57,640 nucleotides of DNA from Streptomyces griseicoloratus (lineage in GTDB: Bacteria; Actinomycetota; Actinomycetes; Streptomycetales; Streptomycetaceae): assembly GCF_014534645.1 (NCBI RefSeq), contig NZ_JACVQF010000205.1, forward strand, positions 1 through 57,640. The letters are read 5' to 3'. Of the stretch, positions 16,392 to 25,079 are shown piece after piece. Both the position numbers and the translations under genes were made by a program. Below the pieces are notes generated by a model that was not told where the DNA came from, ran no database searches, and saw only the letters and a list, made by a program, of their open reading frames with translations. The stretch's first letter is position 1; every line of letters starts with the position of its first letter.

Positions 16392-17327
16392 GTGAACACT
16401 TCACCGGCCACCACCACCCCCTCCACCCCCGCCACCCCGTCCTGGACCGTGGGCGCCGTCACCGTCCACCGCATCGACGAGGTGCCCCTGCCGCCCGAGA
16501 CCGGGCCCTGGCTGCTGCCGGACGCCACCCCGGACGTGGTCAAGCGGCAGCACTGGCTGCACCCCGACTTCGCCGGCCCCGACGGCATCCTGCACATCGA
16601 CAGCCACAGCTTCGCCCTCACCGTCGGCGGGCTGCGCGTCCTCGTCGACACCGGCATCGGCAACGGCAAGGAGCGGGCCAACCCCGCCTGGCACGACCTG
16701 CACACCGACTTCCCCGAGCGCCTCACCGCCGCCGGTTTCCCCCCGGACTCCGTCGACCTGGTGATCCTCACCCACCTGCACGCCGACCACGTCGGCTGGA
16801 ACACGCGGGAGGTGAACGGCGAATGGGTCCCCACCTTCCCCCACGCCCGCCACCTCACCTCCCGCGTCGAGCGGGAGTTCTGGGCCGCGTACGACATGGA
16901 GGAGGCGCGCAGGCAGATGTTCCGCGACTCCGTCATTCCGGTCGAGGAGGCGGGGCTGCTCGACCTCGTCGACGTCCCGGCCGACGGGCTGGAGATCGCA
17001 CCGGGCCTGCGCCTGCTGCCCACGCCCGGCCACACCCCCGGCCACATCGCCGTCGAGCTGACCAGCCAGGGAGAGAGGGCGCTGATCACCGGCGACTGCA
17101 TCCACCACCCGGTCCAGCTCGCCCACCCCGCCATCGGCGCGTGCGTCGACATCGACCCGGCACAGTCCGAGGCCACGCGCCGCAAGCTGCTCCGCTCCCT
17201 CGCCCACACCGGCACCCTGGTCCTCGGCACCCACTTCGCGCCGCCCACCGCCGGCCGCGTGGTCACCCACGAGAACGCCTACCGGCTCGCGCCCGTCCCC
17301 GCCACCCCGCGGACCGTCCCGCACTGA
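16392..17327 (+). CDS. Metallo-beta-lactamase-fold hydrolase
   Basis: About 311 residues. The metal-binding motif is THLHADHVGWN, with later ligands in TPGHTPGHIA and TGDCIHHP and probably the His of GTHFAPP. Sequence style is that of the quorum-quenching lactonase/Ahl-type and related esterase group. I took GTG at 16392 as the start; the frame is open back to 16302 but that part is a purine-rich, repeat-derived linker (aaagacagaaagacag). It is the second gene of the MFS transcription unit and probably acts with the amidase on the same class of compound. Confidence 0.83.
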   Translation: MNTSPATTTPSTPATPSWTVGAVTVHRIDEVPLPPETGPWLLPDATPDVVKRQHWLHPDFAGPDGILHIDSHSFALTVGGLRVLVDTGIGNGKERANPAWHDLHTDFPERLTAAGFPPDSVDLVILTHLHADHVGWNTREVNGEWVPTFPHARHLTSRVEREFWAAYDMEEARRQMFRDSVIPVEEAGLLDLVDVPADGLEIAPGLRLLPTPGHTPGHIAVELTSQGERALITGDCIHHPVQLAHPAIGACVDIDPAQSEATRRKLLRSLAHTGTLVLGTHFAPPTAGRVVTHENAYRLAPVPATPRTVPH

Positions 17328-17402
17328 CCCGCCGGCCGGCCCTTACCCTGTGCGGGGAGAACCGCCGCCCTCTTCCGGGCGCGGCACGGAGAGAGGGAGC
17401 GG

Positions 17403-18296
17403 ATGTCCGGTGACGCGGGGCCGCGCCCGTCCGGAACCGGCGAAGCCGAACGGCGGTTCGTCGAGCACCGGGGGCTGCTGTACGCCGTGGCCTACCGTGT
17501 GCTGGGCAGCGTCACCGACGCCGAGGACGTGGTGCAGGACGCCTGGCTGCGCTGGAGCCGTCAGGACACGGCCGGCGTCGCGGACGCCGAGGGCTACCTC
17601 GTCCGCACGACCACCCGGCTGGCGATCGACCGGCTGCGCAGCGCACGCGTGCGCCGCGAGGCATACGTGGGCCCCTGGCTGCCCGAGCCGCTGCTGACCG
17701 GACCGGACGTCACCGAGAACGTCCTGCTCGCCGACTCGGTCTCGACCGCGATGCTGGTCGTCCTGGAGAGTCTGTCCCCGCTCGAGCGCGCGGTGTTCGT
17801 GCTCGGCGAGGTCTTCGGCTACAGCCATGCCGAGACCGCCCGCTGCGTCGGGCGCAGCGATGCGGCGGTACGGCAGATCGCGCACCGTGCGAAGAAGGCG
17901 GTCGAGGCACGCCGCCGCCGCTACGACACCGATCAGGCGACCCGGCTGCGCGCCACCGAACGCTTCCTCGCCGCCTGCGCCGGCGGCGACCTGCGGGCCC
18001 TGATGGAGGTGCTGGCGCCGGACGTGACGATGGTGAGCGACGGGGGAGGCCTCACCGGCGCGCCCCGCAAGCCGGTCCACGGTGCCGAGCGCGTGGCCCG
18101 CGCGGTCACCGTCCTGTTCCGGCGCAGGCCCGACGGTGCGACCGCGCGGGTGGTGCCGGTCAACGGCGGCCCCGGGATCGTCGTCCTCGCCGCAGGCACC
18201 CCCGTCCTGGCGGGCGTCCTGCACCTGGTGGACGGGGCGGTCGCAACGATCCACATGGTCAGCAACCCGGAGAAGCTGGCAGGCGTCGCGCCGTGA
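17403..18296 (+). CDS. ECF41-type sigma factor (SigJ-like)
   Basis: A 297-residue sigma factor. Region 2 reads RFVEHRGLLYAVAYRVLGSVTDAEDVVQDAWLRW, region 4 reads LSPLERAVFVLGEVFGYSHAETARCV. Between them is the ECF41 signature YVGPWLPEPL. The C-terminal extension is a SnoaL-like domain with DGGG and a final NPEKL, both hallmarks of ECF41. In this group the extension replaces a separate anti-sigma factor and both inhibits and activates the sigma. A near-consensus ECF41 promoter stands 340 bases downstream before the DoxX-like gene. A broken 3' fragment of a related gene is at 38441-38674. Confidence 0.92.
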   Translation: MSGDAGPRPSGTGEAERRFVEHRGLLYAVAYRVLGSVTDAEDVVQDAWLRWSRQDTAGVADAEGYLVRTTTRLAIDRLRSARVRREAYVGPWLPEPLLTGPDVTENVLLADSVSTAMLVVLESLSPLERAVFVLGEVFGYSHAETARCVGRSDAAVRQIAHRAKKAVEARRRRYDTDQATRLRATERFLAACAGGDLRALMEVLAPDVTMVSDGGGLTGAPRKPVHGAERVARAVTVLFRRRPDGATARVVPVNGGPGIVVLAAGTPVLAGVLHLVDGAVATIHMVSNPEKLAGVAP

Positions 18297-18342
18297 CGCA
18301 GCCCGGGCCGTGACCGCGCCCCGCTCCGGCCCGCCGCCTCAC

Positions 18343-18448
18343 CGGCACGCCTTCGCCTTCCGGCCGTGTCCTGCACGCCCGCGGCGGCCGGCGTCCTCGA
18401 CCGCCGCCCACGCCCTCTTACGGCCCGGGCGGCGCCGGGCAGCTGTGA
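18343..18448 (+). pseudogene. Remnant of a second DoxX-like gene
   Basis: DNA at 18343-18448 resembles the 3' end of the intact gene at 18708-19079: HAFAF-type codons match YDFTF, then cgcccacgccctcttacggc matches cgccctcgcccactacggc, and ggcagctgtgaggacaa is identical through the stop codon. The reading frame is broken in the middle. This looks like a decayed tandem duplicate, and it leaves a conserved 3' end next to a live copy. Confidence 0.6.
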
Positions 18449-18636
18449 GGACAACGGGCGCACGGGCCGGGCCGGATCCGGCAGCCGCAGCCCGGCGGGG
18501 AACGCGCCGCCGGTGACGACTGGTGACGACCGGGTGCCGGCCGCCGCGCCTGCCCCTGCCGGACACGGTGCCGGGCCTTTCCTGTGCCGGCCCCCGGGCG
18601 CTCGCCCGCTCGGCGACCAGCCGGCCGGCCCGGCCG

Positions 18637-18663
18637 CGTCACACTCCGCCGCGCTGCCTCGTC
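18637..18663 (+). promoter_or_regulatory. ECF41-type promoter of the DoxX-like gene
   Basis: cGTCACA, a 16-base spacer and CGTC agree with the published ECF41 promoter TGTCACA-N16/17-CGTC, with one mismatch at the first base. It points at the gene starting at 18708, leaving a leader of about 40 bases. Confidence 0.68.
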
Positions 18664-18707
18664 CGTGAGGCGAACCACCAGCACCTCTCACACCAACGGA
18701 GACACCC

Positions 18708-19079
18708 GTGTTCGCTCTCTACCTCACGGTCACCCTGATCGCCGCGTTCCTGTGCGGCTGGGCCGGCGTACTCGGCCTGATCGGCCACGACATCCCGAAG
18801 AGCCAGGCGGAGAAGCTGGGCGTGCCCGTGTCCTGGACACCCGTGATGGGCACCCTGCTGGCGGCGGGCACGCTGGGACTGCTCGCGGGGATCGCCGTAC
18901 CGCTGCTCGGCACGCTCGCCGCCGCCGGCTTGGTGCTGTACTTCATCGGCGCCTTCTACGTCCATGTGCGGGTGCGTGACTACGACTTCACCTTCTGGTC
19001 GGTGTTCTTCGCGGCCGTGGTGGCGGCCCTGGCCGTCGCCCTCGCCCACTACGGCCCGGACGGCGCCTGGCAGCTGTGA
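18708..19079 (+). CDS. DoxX-like small membrane protein
   Basis: A 123-residue protein with four hydrophobic helices (ALYLTVTLIAAFLCGWAGVL, GTLLAAGTLGLLAGIAVPLL, AAGLVLYFIGAFYVHV, FFAAVVAALAVALAHYG). The arrangement and the Lys-Leu-Gly-Val-Pro loop after helix 1 (SQAEKLGVP) are those of DoxX_2 proteins. These often sit beside ECF41/SigJ genes. GTG start with aacggagacaccc upstream. Expression from the ECF41 promoter at 18637 is inferred. Confidence 0.8.
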   Translation: MFALYLTVTLIAAFLCGWAGVLGLIGHDIPKSQAEKLGVPVSWTPVMGTLLAAGTLGLLAGIAVPLLGTLAAAGLVLYFIGAFYVHVRVRDYDFTFWSVFFAAVVAALAVALAHYGPDGAWQL

Positions 19080-19400
19080 GGACAAGGAACGCGAGACGGG
19101 CCGGGACCAGACGCCTGCCCCCTGCTGCACGGCCTCCGCCACACCTGCCCGGCCTGACCGCCGGCCCCGCCTCTCCTCCACCGCGAAAGCAGACGGGGAC
19201 CGCCCGTCTGGGCGCGGCCTGCTGCTGCCGGTGAACAGCCGGTCCGGCAGACGGGCGGACGGGCACAGTCCCGGGCGGAGCCGCCGCGAGGCGTGCACAT
19301 CGGCGGCGACGCGCCCGGCCCTGTGCTCGGCACGGCCGGCGGGGCGGTCGCCCGGGGGACGGCCGCGCCGGGGCCTCGCGGACGGGTGTCGTGTCCGCCG
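19080..19400. other. Gene-poor interval
   Basis: About 320 bases after the DoxX-like gene with no supported gene, repeat or strong hairpin. The region after the stop (acaaggaacgcgagacgggcc) partly resembles the flank of the upstream remnant. Confidence 0.45.
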
Positions 19401-19872
19401 TCACTTGGGGGCGGACGGGTTCACCGTGCTCCAGTCCTGGTTGCCGCGTCCCTCGGCGAGCGCGGCGGTGAACACGGCGAGGACGCTGTCGAGGAGCGGG
19501 TGGTGGTCCTGGCCGGCGTCCTGGGCCAGGCGGGCCGCGTAGGCGAGGTCCTTGTGGGCCCAGGCGGCGGAGAAGTTCAGCGGCTCGGGCGGGGTCAGGT
19601 AGCTGTCCCAGGCGAGCCGGGTGACCGCGCCTCCGGGGCGGTCGAGCAGGGCCTCGCCGACCTGACGGGCATCCAGGCCCGCCGCTTCGGCCAGCCGCAG
19701 CGCCTCACCGAAACCCGCCAGGTGGATGGCCTGCAGGGCGTTGAGGACCAGCTTGAAGCGGGTGCCCGCGCCCGCCGGACCGAAGTGCCGTACGTCCCGG
19801 GCGACCGCGTCGAGCACCGGCCGCAGGGCCGGCAGACCGCTCGGGTCGCCGCCCGCGAGCAGGACCAGGTTG
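19401..19872 (-). pseudogene. C-terminal half of a 6-phosphogluconate/3-hydroxyisobutyrate-type dehydrogenase
   Basis: The readable part begins TTNLVLLAGGDPSG, continues with GTRFKLVLNALQAIHLAGFGEAL (the helical domain with its conserved Lys) and ends NQDWSTVNPSAPK. The N-terminal NAD-binding Rossmann domain (GxGxxG) is gone. Upstream of about 19872 the sequence switches to a different gene on the opposite strand. A start codon upstream exists only by chance within that other gene. So this is a 5'-truncated, probably dead gene. Confidence 0.8.
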
Positions 19873-20148
19873 GTGGTCGGCGAACTCGCCGTCAAGAGCA
19901 CCGAGTTCGCTGCCCTGTGGCAGCGGTACGAGGTACGCAGCCGCACCAACGGGCGCAAGGACTTCACCCATCCCGCCACCGGGGCCATGTCCTTGAGCTA
20001 CGAGGCGTACGAGGTCGCCCGCACCGACGGCCACCGGCTGATCGTCTACCAGGCCGAGCCCGGCAGCCCCGACCATGACGCGATGCTCCTGCTGGGGCAC
20101 GCGGACGCGGGCGCGGTGCGCGAAGACGCGGGCCGGCGCCCCGGGTAG
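19873..20148 (+). pseudogene. C-terminal fragment of an MmyB-type XRE regulator
   Basis: From GTG 19873 the frame reads VVGELAVKSTEFAALWQRYEV, then HPATGAMSLSYEAYEVARTDG and LIVYQAEPGSPDHDAMLLL. This is the end of the MmyB-like ligand-binding domain found in actinobacterial XRE regulators. The helix-turn-helix and most of the sensor domain are missing. The fragment begins exactly where the dehydrogenase fragment on the other strand ends. Confidence 0.78.
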
Positions 20149-20220
20149 AGGCGGAGTCCGGACGGCAACCGCGGTGCGGTCATCCGCGGTTGACCGCCGG
20201 CGGCCGGGGCGTGTGCGTCC

Positions 20221-21003
20221 TCACGGACGGGCGTGCCGGGGCAGGGTGAGGATCTCGGCCCCGTCGTCGGTGATGGCGATCGTGTGCTCGCTGTGGGCCG
20301 TCCGGCAGCCCGTCGCGCTGCGGAGCGTCCACCCGTCGGCGTCGGTGACGAGCCTGGCGGTGTCCGCCATGACCCACGGCTCCAGGGCCAGCAGCAGCCC
20401 GGGGCGCAGCGTGTACCCGCGGCCGGGCCGTCCGGTGTTCGGAACGTGCGGGTCCTGGTGCATCGTCGATCCGATGCCGTGACCGCCGAACTCGGTGTTG
20501 ACGGGGTAGCCCGCTTCGCTGAGGACCGTGCCGATGGCATGGGAGATGTCGCCGATGCGGGCCCCGGGCCCGGCGGCGGCGATCCCCGCGGCCAGCGCGC
20601 GTTCGGTCGCACTGATCAACGCGACGCTCTGCGGGGGCTTCGCGTCGCCCACGAGGAAGCTGATGGCGGCGTCCGCGGCTACTCCGCCCTGCAGGACGGC
20701 GAGGTCGAGGGTGAGCAGATCGCCGTCGGCGAGCGTGTAGTCGTACGGTCGTCCGTGGAGCACGGCGTCGTTGACGGCCGTGCAGATGTAGTGGCCGAAC
20801 GGGCCGCGTCCGAAGGACGGCGCGTAGTCGACGTAGCAGGACCGCGCCCCCGCCTCGGTGATCATGGCCTTGGCCCACCGGTCGATGTCCAGCAGGTTCG
20901 TGCCGACCGTGCTGCGGCTTTTCAGCGTCTGCAGGATGTCGGCGACCAGGGCGCCCGTGTCTCTTGCCCGGTCCAGCAGGGTGGGGTTCAGGATCTCGAT
21001 CAT
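20221..21003 (-). CDS. map: Methionine aminopeptidase, type I
   Basis: A 260-residue enzyme that removes the initiator Met from nascent proteins. The metal ligands and motifs of the pita-bread fold are visible: LTLDLAV (first Asp), GDAAISF-type second Asp region (VAADAAISFLVGD), HGIGSTMHQDPHVPN (His), LEPW (Glu) and SEHTIAITDDG (Glu). It is probably an extra copy in addition to a ribosomal-operon map; its position here, alone and with a tandem TATAGT promoter, suggests a regulated paralogue, for example for resistance to an aminopeptidase inhibitor. ATG at 21003. Confidence 0.9.
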   Translation of the reverse strand: MIEILNPTLLDRARDTGALVADILQTLKSRSTVGTNLLDIDRWAKAMITEAGARSCYVDYAPSFGRGPFGHYICTAVNDAVLHGRPYDYTLADGDLLTLDLAVLQGGVAADAAISFLVGDAKPPQSVALISATERALAAGIAAAGPGARIGDISHAIGTVLSEAGYPVNTEFGGHGIGSTMHQDPHVPNTGRPGRGYTLRPGLLLALEPWVMADTARLVTDADGWTLRSATGCRTAHSEHTIAITDDGAEILTLPRHARP

Positions 21004-21028
21004 GCGGCGCCCTTCTCGCGCACCAATA

Positions 21029-21051
21029 ACTATACCGTCATTACTATACCG
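21029..21051 (-). promoter_or_regulatory. Direct-repeat promoter region of the methionine aminopeptidase gene
   Basis: The 9-mer ACTATACCG occurs at 21029 and 21043, 14 bp apart; on the minus strand this gives two TATAGT hexamers, close to a -10 consensus. AT-rich DNA is rare here. It may be a -10 element and/or an operator. Confidence 0.4.
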
Positions 21052-21195
21052 GTGCGGGGGGTCGGGGCCATGGCGGGGCCGCCGCGCGGCTCGCCGCCGG
21101 GACGTCACCGCCGCGGCCGGCCCGGCCGGGCCGTTCGACGAGGCCGTTGCCGAAGTGATGGTCAACGGGCGTTGCTGCGGGAGAAGATGGGGGCC

Positions 21196-22008
21196 ATGAC
21201 GGAAGGCTCCTCCATCGACCCCACCAGGCCCAGCATCGCCCGCGTCTACGACTACCTGCTCGGCGGCAAGGACAACTACGCCGTGGACCGGGAGATCGGC
21301 GACGTGTTCAAGCGCGACCTTCCGGGTTCGGTGGCCATCGCCTTCGCCAACCGCGCAGCCCTGACCCGGGCGGTCCGGGAGATCGCGACCACCACCGGCG
21401 TACGGCAGTTCATCGACCTGGGCAGCGGTCTTCCGACCGCCGACAACGTGCACCAGGTCGCGCAGCGGCACGCTCCCGAGTCCCGGGTCGTCTATGTCGA
21501 CACCGACCCCCAGGTGCTGGTCCACGGCCGCGCACTGCTGGAGGAGAACGACCGGACCCGGGTCGTCCCGGTCGACGTACGCGACCCCGAAGCCGTCCGC
21601 ACCCACCCCGACACCCTGGAACTGATCGACTTCGACCGCCCCGTCGCCGTCATGTTCAGCGCGATCCTCCACCACGTCAACGACGAGGAGGACCCGGCCG
21701 CAATCGTCCGCTACTGGCGCGACCACGTGCCCTCGGGAAGCTGCTTCTTCGTCAGTCACTTCCGCTGCGGCAACAACCCGGAGACGGAGGAGGCCGAGCG
21801 GATCCTCCAGAAGACGTTCGGCCGCGGCCGGTGGCGCACCGACGAGGAGATCGCATCCCTGCTGGACGGCCTGGAGATCCTCGACCCCGGGATCGTCCCC
21901 GCGCCCCTGTGGCGTCCGGACGCGGCGGACGGCCCGTGGAACGGCGGCGCCAGGGAACTCACCGTCTGGGAGCGCCTCATCGTCGCCGGGCTGGCCCGGA
22001 AGGCCTAG
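21196..22008 (+). CDS. SAV2177-type SAM-dependent methyltransferase
   Basis: About 270 residues. The start reads TRPSIARVYDYLLGGKDNYAVDRE, the signature of the DUF574/SAV2177 family found in many copies in Streptomyces. A Rossmann-like SAM site follows (QFIDLGSGLPTADNVHQ, then VVYVDTDPQVLVHGRALL). It ends with a Trp/Arg-rich segment. The substrate is unknown. I start at ATG 21196; ATG 21187 in the same frame would add three residues but leaves too short a ribosome spacing. Divergent from map. Confidence 0.88.
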   Translation: MTEGSSIDPTRPSIARVYDYLLGGKDNYAVDREIGDVFKRDLPGSVAIAFANRAALTRAVREIATTTGVRQFIDLGSGLPTADNVHQVAQRHAPESRVVYVDTDPQVLVHGRALLEENDRTRVVPVDVRDPEAVRTHPDTLELIDFDRPVAVMFSAILHHVNDEEDPAAIVRYWRDHVPSGSCFFVSHFRCGNNPETEEAERILQKTFGRGRWRTDEEIASLLDGLEILDPGIVPAPLWRPDAADGPWNGGARELTVWERLIVAGLARKA

Positions 22009-22089
22009 GCCGCGTCCGCCAGCGGCCGGCGCCTTGGTCCGCGTCGCCGTGAGCCGGCCGGGCCCGCAGGAAGCCCGACTCGGTGTGGG

Positions 22090-23205
22090 TCAGGCCCGGG
22101 GTGGGGCGGGGCGTTCTATGGCGATCATGACGGCGTCGTCGTCCAGGTGTCCGCCGACGTGGTGCAGCAGGTCGCGCCGGAAGCGGCCGAGGAAGGCGTC
22201 GCAGTCGTTCTCGGTCCAGCCGGTGATGCGCTCGGCGAGCGGGTAGCAGGTGCCGGTGGAGTCGCGGGCCTCGGTGACACCGTCCGTGTACAGCAGCAGA
22301 AGATCTCCCGGGTCGAACGGGAAGCTCTCGACGTGGTAGCGCGGATCCGCCAGTTCGCCCAGCCCCAGCGGAGGCGCGGGATGCAGGGCGTCCATCGTCA
22401 TCGGCCGGCCGTTGCGGAGGACGACCGGCGGCGGGTGCCCGCAGGAGACCATCTGGACCCGGCCGTCCCGGTCGGGGATGTCCAGGACGGTGGCGGTGAT
22501 GAACGTTTCTCCGTAACGGGCCGCCTCGCCCGGCTCCATCAGGTCCCAGCACACGCTGCGGTCGAGGTAGGCCACCAGCTCGCCCAGGCCCGCCTGGCGG
22601 TGCGCCGCGACGCGGAACGCCCCGAGCAGCAGTGCGGCGTCACTGACCGCGGTCATCCCCTTGCCCCGCACGTCGCCGACGATCAGCCGGGTGCCGGAGG
22701 TGGTGCGTGCCGCCGCGTACAGATCCCCGCCGATCTGGGCCTCGGCCTCCGCGGCGAGGTAGAGGGAGGCGGCGCGCAGCGGTCCGAGCTGCCTGGGCAG
22801 AGGAGGCAGGACCACACGCTGGGCGGCCTCGGACACGTACCGGACCTGCATCAGCTCTTTCGCGCGGCGCTCTCGCAGTACGCAGAAGATGACGAGGCTC
22901 GTTCCGACCAGCACGAGGGCGATGATCTGTGCCTCGTGGTTGGCCGAGAGCAACTCGTCGGGATCGCGCAGCACCCCGATGACCGTCTGCGCGATCACCG
23001 CCAGCGCGGCCACCACCCCCACCGTCCGGGGCCCGCCGAAGGACGGCGTGACCGCCGGGGCCGCGACGAGCAGCGGACCCAGATGAATGTGGGGCGGCGC
23101 AAGAACGTCGATGGCGGACACCGCGACTATCCATGCGACCGGGATGACGATCAGCGCCCGGCCCGCTCGCACCGGCCGGCGAAGTCCGTCGGGACCTTGC
23201 GACAT
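22090..23205 (-). CDS. Membrane-anchored PP2C/SpoIIE-type phosphatase
   Basis: A 371-residue protein. Residues 15-112 hold about three transmembrane segments (ALIVIPVAWIVAVSAIDVL, GVVAALAVIAQTVIGVL, IIALVLVGTSLVIFCVL). From about 135 a SpoIIE phosphatase domain follows with IGGDLYAA, VGDVRGKGM, LLLYTDGVTE and DDDAVMIAI. It likely dephosphorylates an anti-anti-sigma protein in response to a membrane signal. There is no PAS or kinase domain, unlike the protein at 1660-4287. The ATG at 23205 starts the coding frame. Confidence 0.88.
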   Translation of the reverse strand: MSQGPDGLRRPVRAGRALIVIPVAWIVAVSAIDVLAPPHIHLGPLLVAAPAVTPSFGGPRTVGVVAALAVIAQTVIGVLRDPDELLSANHEAQIIALVLVGTSLVIFCVLRERRAKELMQVRYVSEAAQRVVLPPLPRQLGPLRAASLYLAAEAEAQIGGDLYAAARTTSGTRLIVGDVRGKGMTAVSDAALLLGAFRVAAHRQAGLGELVAYLDRSVCWDLMEPGEAARYGETFITATVLDIPDRDGRVQMVSCGHPPPVVLRNGRPMTMDALHPAPPLGLGELADPRYHVESFPFDPGDLLLLYTDGVTEARDSTGTCYPLAERITGWTENDCDAFLGRFRRDLLHHVGGHLDDDAVMIAIERPAPPRA

Positions 23206-23342
23206 GACTCCTCTCTACACCGCGCCCGACCCGCTCGCACCGGCAGAGGACGGGCATGCAGGCGCCCGCCGGAGCCGTTGCCGGCTCACCCTGACCACCC
23301 TGACACCCGCCGGCCTGCCGGGCACTGCCCTCGGCGCCCCGC

Positions 23343-23735
23343 CTAGGCCCGCGCGCCGGCCGGGCGCTCCGGGAGCGCCCCGGCGCACGGACCGGCGTCC
23401 GGCAGGTGGGTCTTCGCCCACGTGGCCAGTTCCCTGAGCGCGGGCTCCAGGGCGGCGCCGGCCTCGGTCAGCCGGTAGGAGACGCGCAGCGGCGGGCCCT
23501 CGTCGACCTCGCGCAGGACGAGGCCGGCGGCGCCGAGCTCGGCCAGCCGGTCGGACAGCATGCGCTCGCTGATGCCGGGAACCGCCCGGCGCAGGTCGGC
23601 GAAGTGCGCGGGCTGCTCCACCAGCACGGCCACGATCGGGCCGCTCCAGCGCTTTCCGAGCAACTGGAAGACCCGGGTGATGCCCTCGTCCACCCGCTTG
23701 CACGCCGCGCCGTCGTGGTTCTGCTCCGCCGCCAT
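23343..23735 (-). CDS. HxlR-family regulator
   Basis: A 130-residue winged-helix protein. Motifs include LLGKRWSGPIVAVL, FADLRRAVPGISERMLSDRL and VSYRLTEAGAALEPAL, all HxlR. A Cys at residue 12 (GAACKRVDEG) sits where redox- or quinone-sensing HxlR/QorR/YodB proteins have a reactive Cys. It is divergent from the azoreductase-like gene; YodB-type regulators control such oxidoreductases. The AT-rich stretch at 23744-23810 (gtactacctcgccgtag, then gtagttcagtac) probably holds the operator. Confidence 0.88.
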   Translation of the reverse strand: MAAEQNHDGAACKRVDEGITRVFQLLGKRWSGPIVAVLVEQPAHFADLRRAVPGISERMLSDRLAELGAAGLVLREVDEGPPLRVSYRLTEAGAALEPALRELATWAKTHLPDAGPCAGALPERPAGARA

Positions 23736-23870
23736 GTGATCAGGGTACTACCTCGCCGTAGGGGGATGAAAAAAAGTAAGCACCTATGTTAGATGTAGTT
23801 CAGTACGAAACCTCAGCAGCCCGTCCTTCGCTGGTGCCGGGCTGCCTCATCCGTTCTTCTGGAGACACCC

Positions 23871-24521
23871 ATGGCCACCCTGCTGCACATCGACTCCTCC
23901 GTGTTCCCGGGCGAGGCATCGGCGTCGCGCGCCGTGACGGCGGCGTTCCGCGCGCACTGGCAGGAGCAGCACCCCGAGGGCACGGTCGTCTACCGCGACC
24001 TGGCGGCGCAGCCCGTCCCGCACATCACCGCCGAGGCGCACACCGCCGGCTTCGCCGACCCGGCCTCGCACACGCCCGAACAGGCCGCCGCCTTCGCCGG
24101 GCGCATCCGGCTCATCGAGGAGCTGGAGCAGGCCGACGCGGTGCTGATCGGTGCCCCGATGTACAACTTCACGATCCCCTCGACCCTCAAGGCCTGGTTG
24201 GACAACGTGATCCTCATGGGTCGCACCGCGGGCGAGTCCCCCTCCGCCAAGGGCACACCGGTGACCGTCGTCGCCAGCCGGGGCGGCTCCTACGCGCCCG
24301 GCACTCCGCGCGAGCCGTACGAGTACGTGCAGAACTACCTCACGGCCGCTCTCGGCGACGGCCTCGGCCTGGCGGTCGACTTCATCGTCCCGGAGCTGAC
24401 CATGGCCCCGCACAACCCGGCGATGGCCGAACTGGTCCCGCTGTTCGAGGCCTCCCGTGACCGTGCCCTCAAGGAGGCCGCCGCGAAGGCGAAGCAGCTC
24501 GCGCAGCGCTCCGCGGCCTGA
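23871..24521 (+). CDS. FMN-dependent NADH:quinone/azo oxidoreductase (AzoR-like)
   Basis: A 216-residue flavodoxin-fold enzyme. It starts TLLHIDSSVFPGEASASR (FMN phosphate loop), has PMYNFTIPSTLKAWLDN (the family signature) and VVASRGGSYAP. Family members reduce quinones by two electrons and can cleave azo bonds. Its divergent HxlR regulator has a candidate redox Cys, which fits an electrophile-response pair. ATG 23871 follows a tctggagacaccc site. Confidence 0.9.
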   Translation: MATLLHIDSSVFPGEASASRAVTAAFRAHWQEQHPEGTVVYRDLAAQPVPHITAEAHTAGFADPASHTPEQAAAFAGRIRLIEELEQADAVLIGAPMYNFTIPSTLKAWLDNVILMGRTAGESPSAKGTPVTVVASRGGSYAPGTPREPYEYVQNYLTAALGDGLGLAVDFIVPELTMAPHNPAMAELVPLFEASRDRALKEAAAKAKQLAQRSAA

Positions 24522-24539
24522 GGTCACCGGGCGGCCCGG

Positions 24540-24839
24540 TCAGCCGTGACCGGCCCAGGTGCTGAGCCTGATCCTGACCTGGTGGTTGTGGCCGGTGTGC
24601 CAGACGACTTCGCCGCTGACCCGCTCTCCCGGCGCCGGAAGGCTCGCGCCGGCCGGCATGGAGCCGATGTCCGCCATGCCGACCGCATGGGGCACGTGGT
24701 CGATACGGATGAAGACGCCGAAGGGCCGCCGTGCGGTGACCCGGCCGGTGATGAGGGTGCCCACGGGGAGCGCGGACACGGTTGCCGGCCAGTGTGCAGC
24801 AGGATCGCCCCCGTCGCCGGTTCGGGCGTGGTCAGGCAT
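24540..24839 (-). CDS. Single S1-domain RNA-binding protein
   Basis: A 99-residue protein. Residues 25-95 form one S1/OB fold: VGTLITGRVTARRPFGVFIRID, then GMADIGSM and GERVSGEVVWHTGHNHQVRIRLS. The acidic/polar leader is not a signal peptide. Such small S1 proteins are common in Streptomyces and their target RNA is unknown. The ATG at 24839 has caggagggggaac upstream. Confidence 0.85.
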   Translation of the reverse strand: MPDHARTGDGGDPAAHWPATVSALPVGTLITGRVTARRPFGVFIRIDHVPHAVGMADIGSMPAGASLPAPGERVSGEVVWHTGHNHQVRIRLSTWAGHG

Positions 24840-25079
24840 GTTCCCCCTCCTGTCCGGCGGCGGCCATCGTGTGATGGCCGGACTCCATCCTGGAGCACGT
24901 CTGCGGCCGGCGGTGTCCCGGGCTCACCCGGGCGATGCGCCGGGCGTGCGTGGTGCACCGCCGCGTTCTAGCGTCGTAGGGCCTTGCGTTGACAGGACTG
25001 CAGGGCCCGGGCGGCCCCGCACTGTGCGCCCTGGACGGGGCCGCCCACATTCCTCGGCCGGCCGGCCGGGCAGCCCGCC

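Noticed and set aside
14978-17266. A 762-codon open frame on the minus strand across the MFS and metallo-hydrolase genes
   Set aside because: Its translation is low-complexity, while the plus-strand frames have membrane helices and an HxHxDH site.
19401-19988. Intact dehydrogenase of 195 residues
   Set aside because: The first 40 codons are the antisense of the MmyB fragment and the NAD-binding domain is missing.
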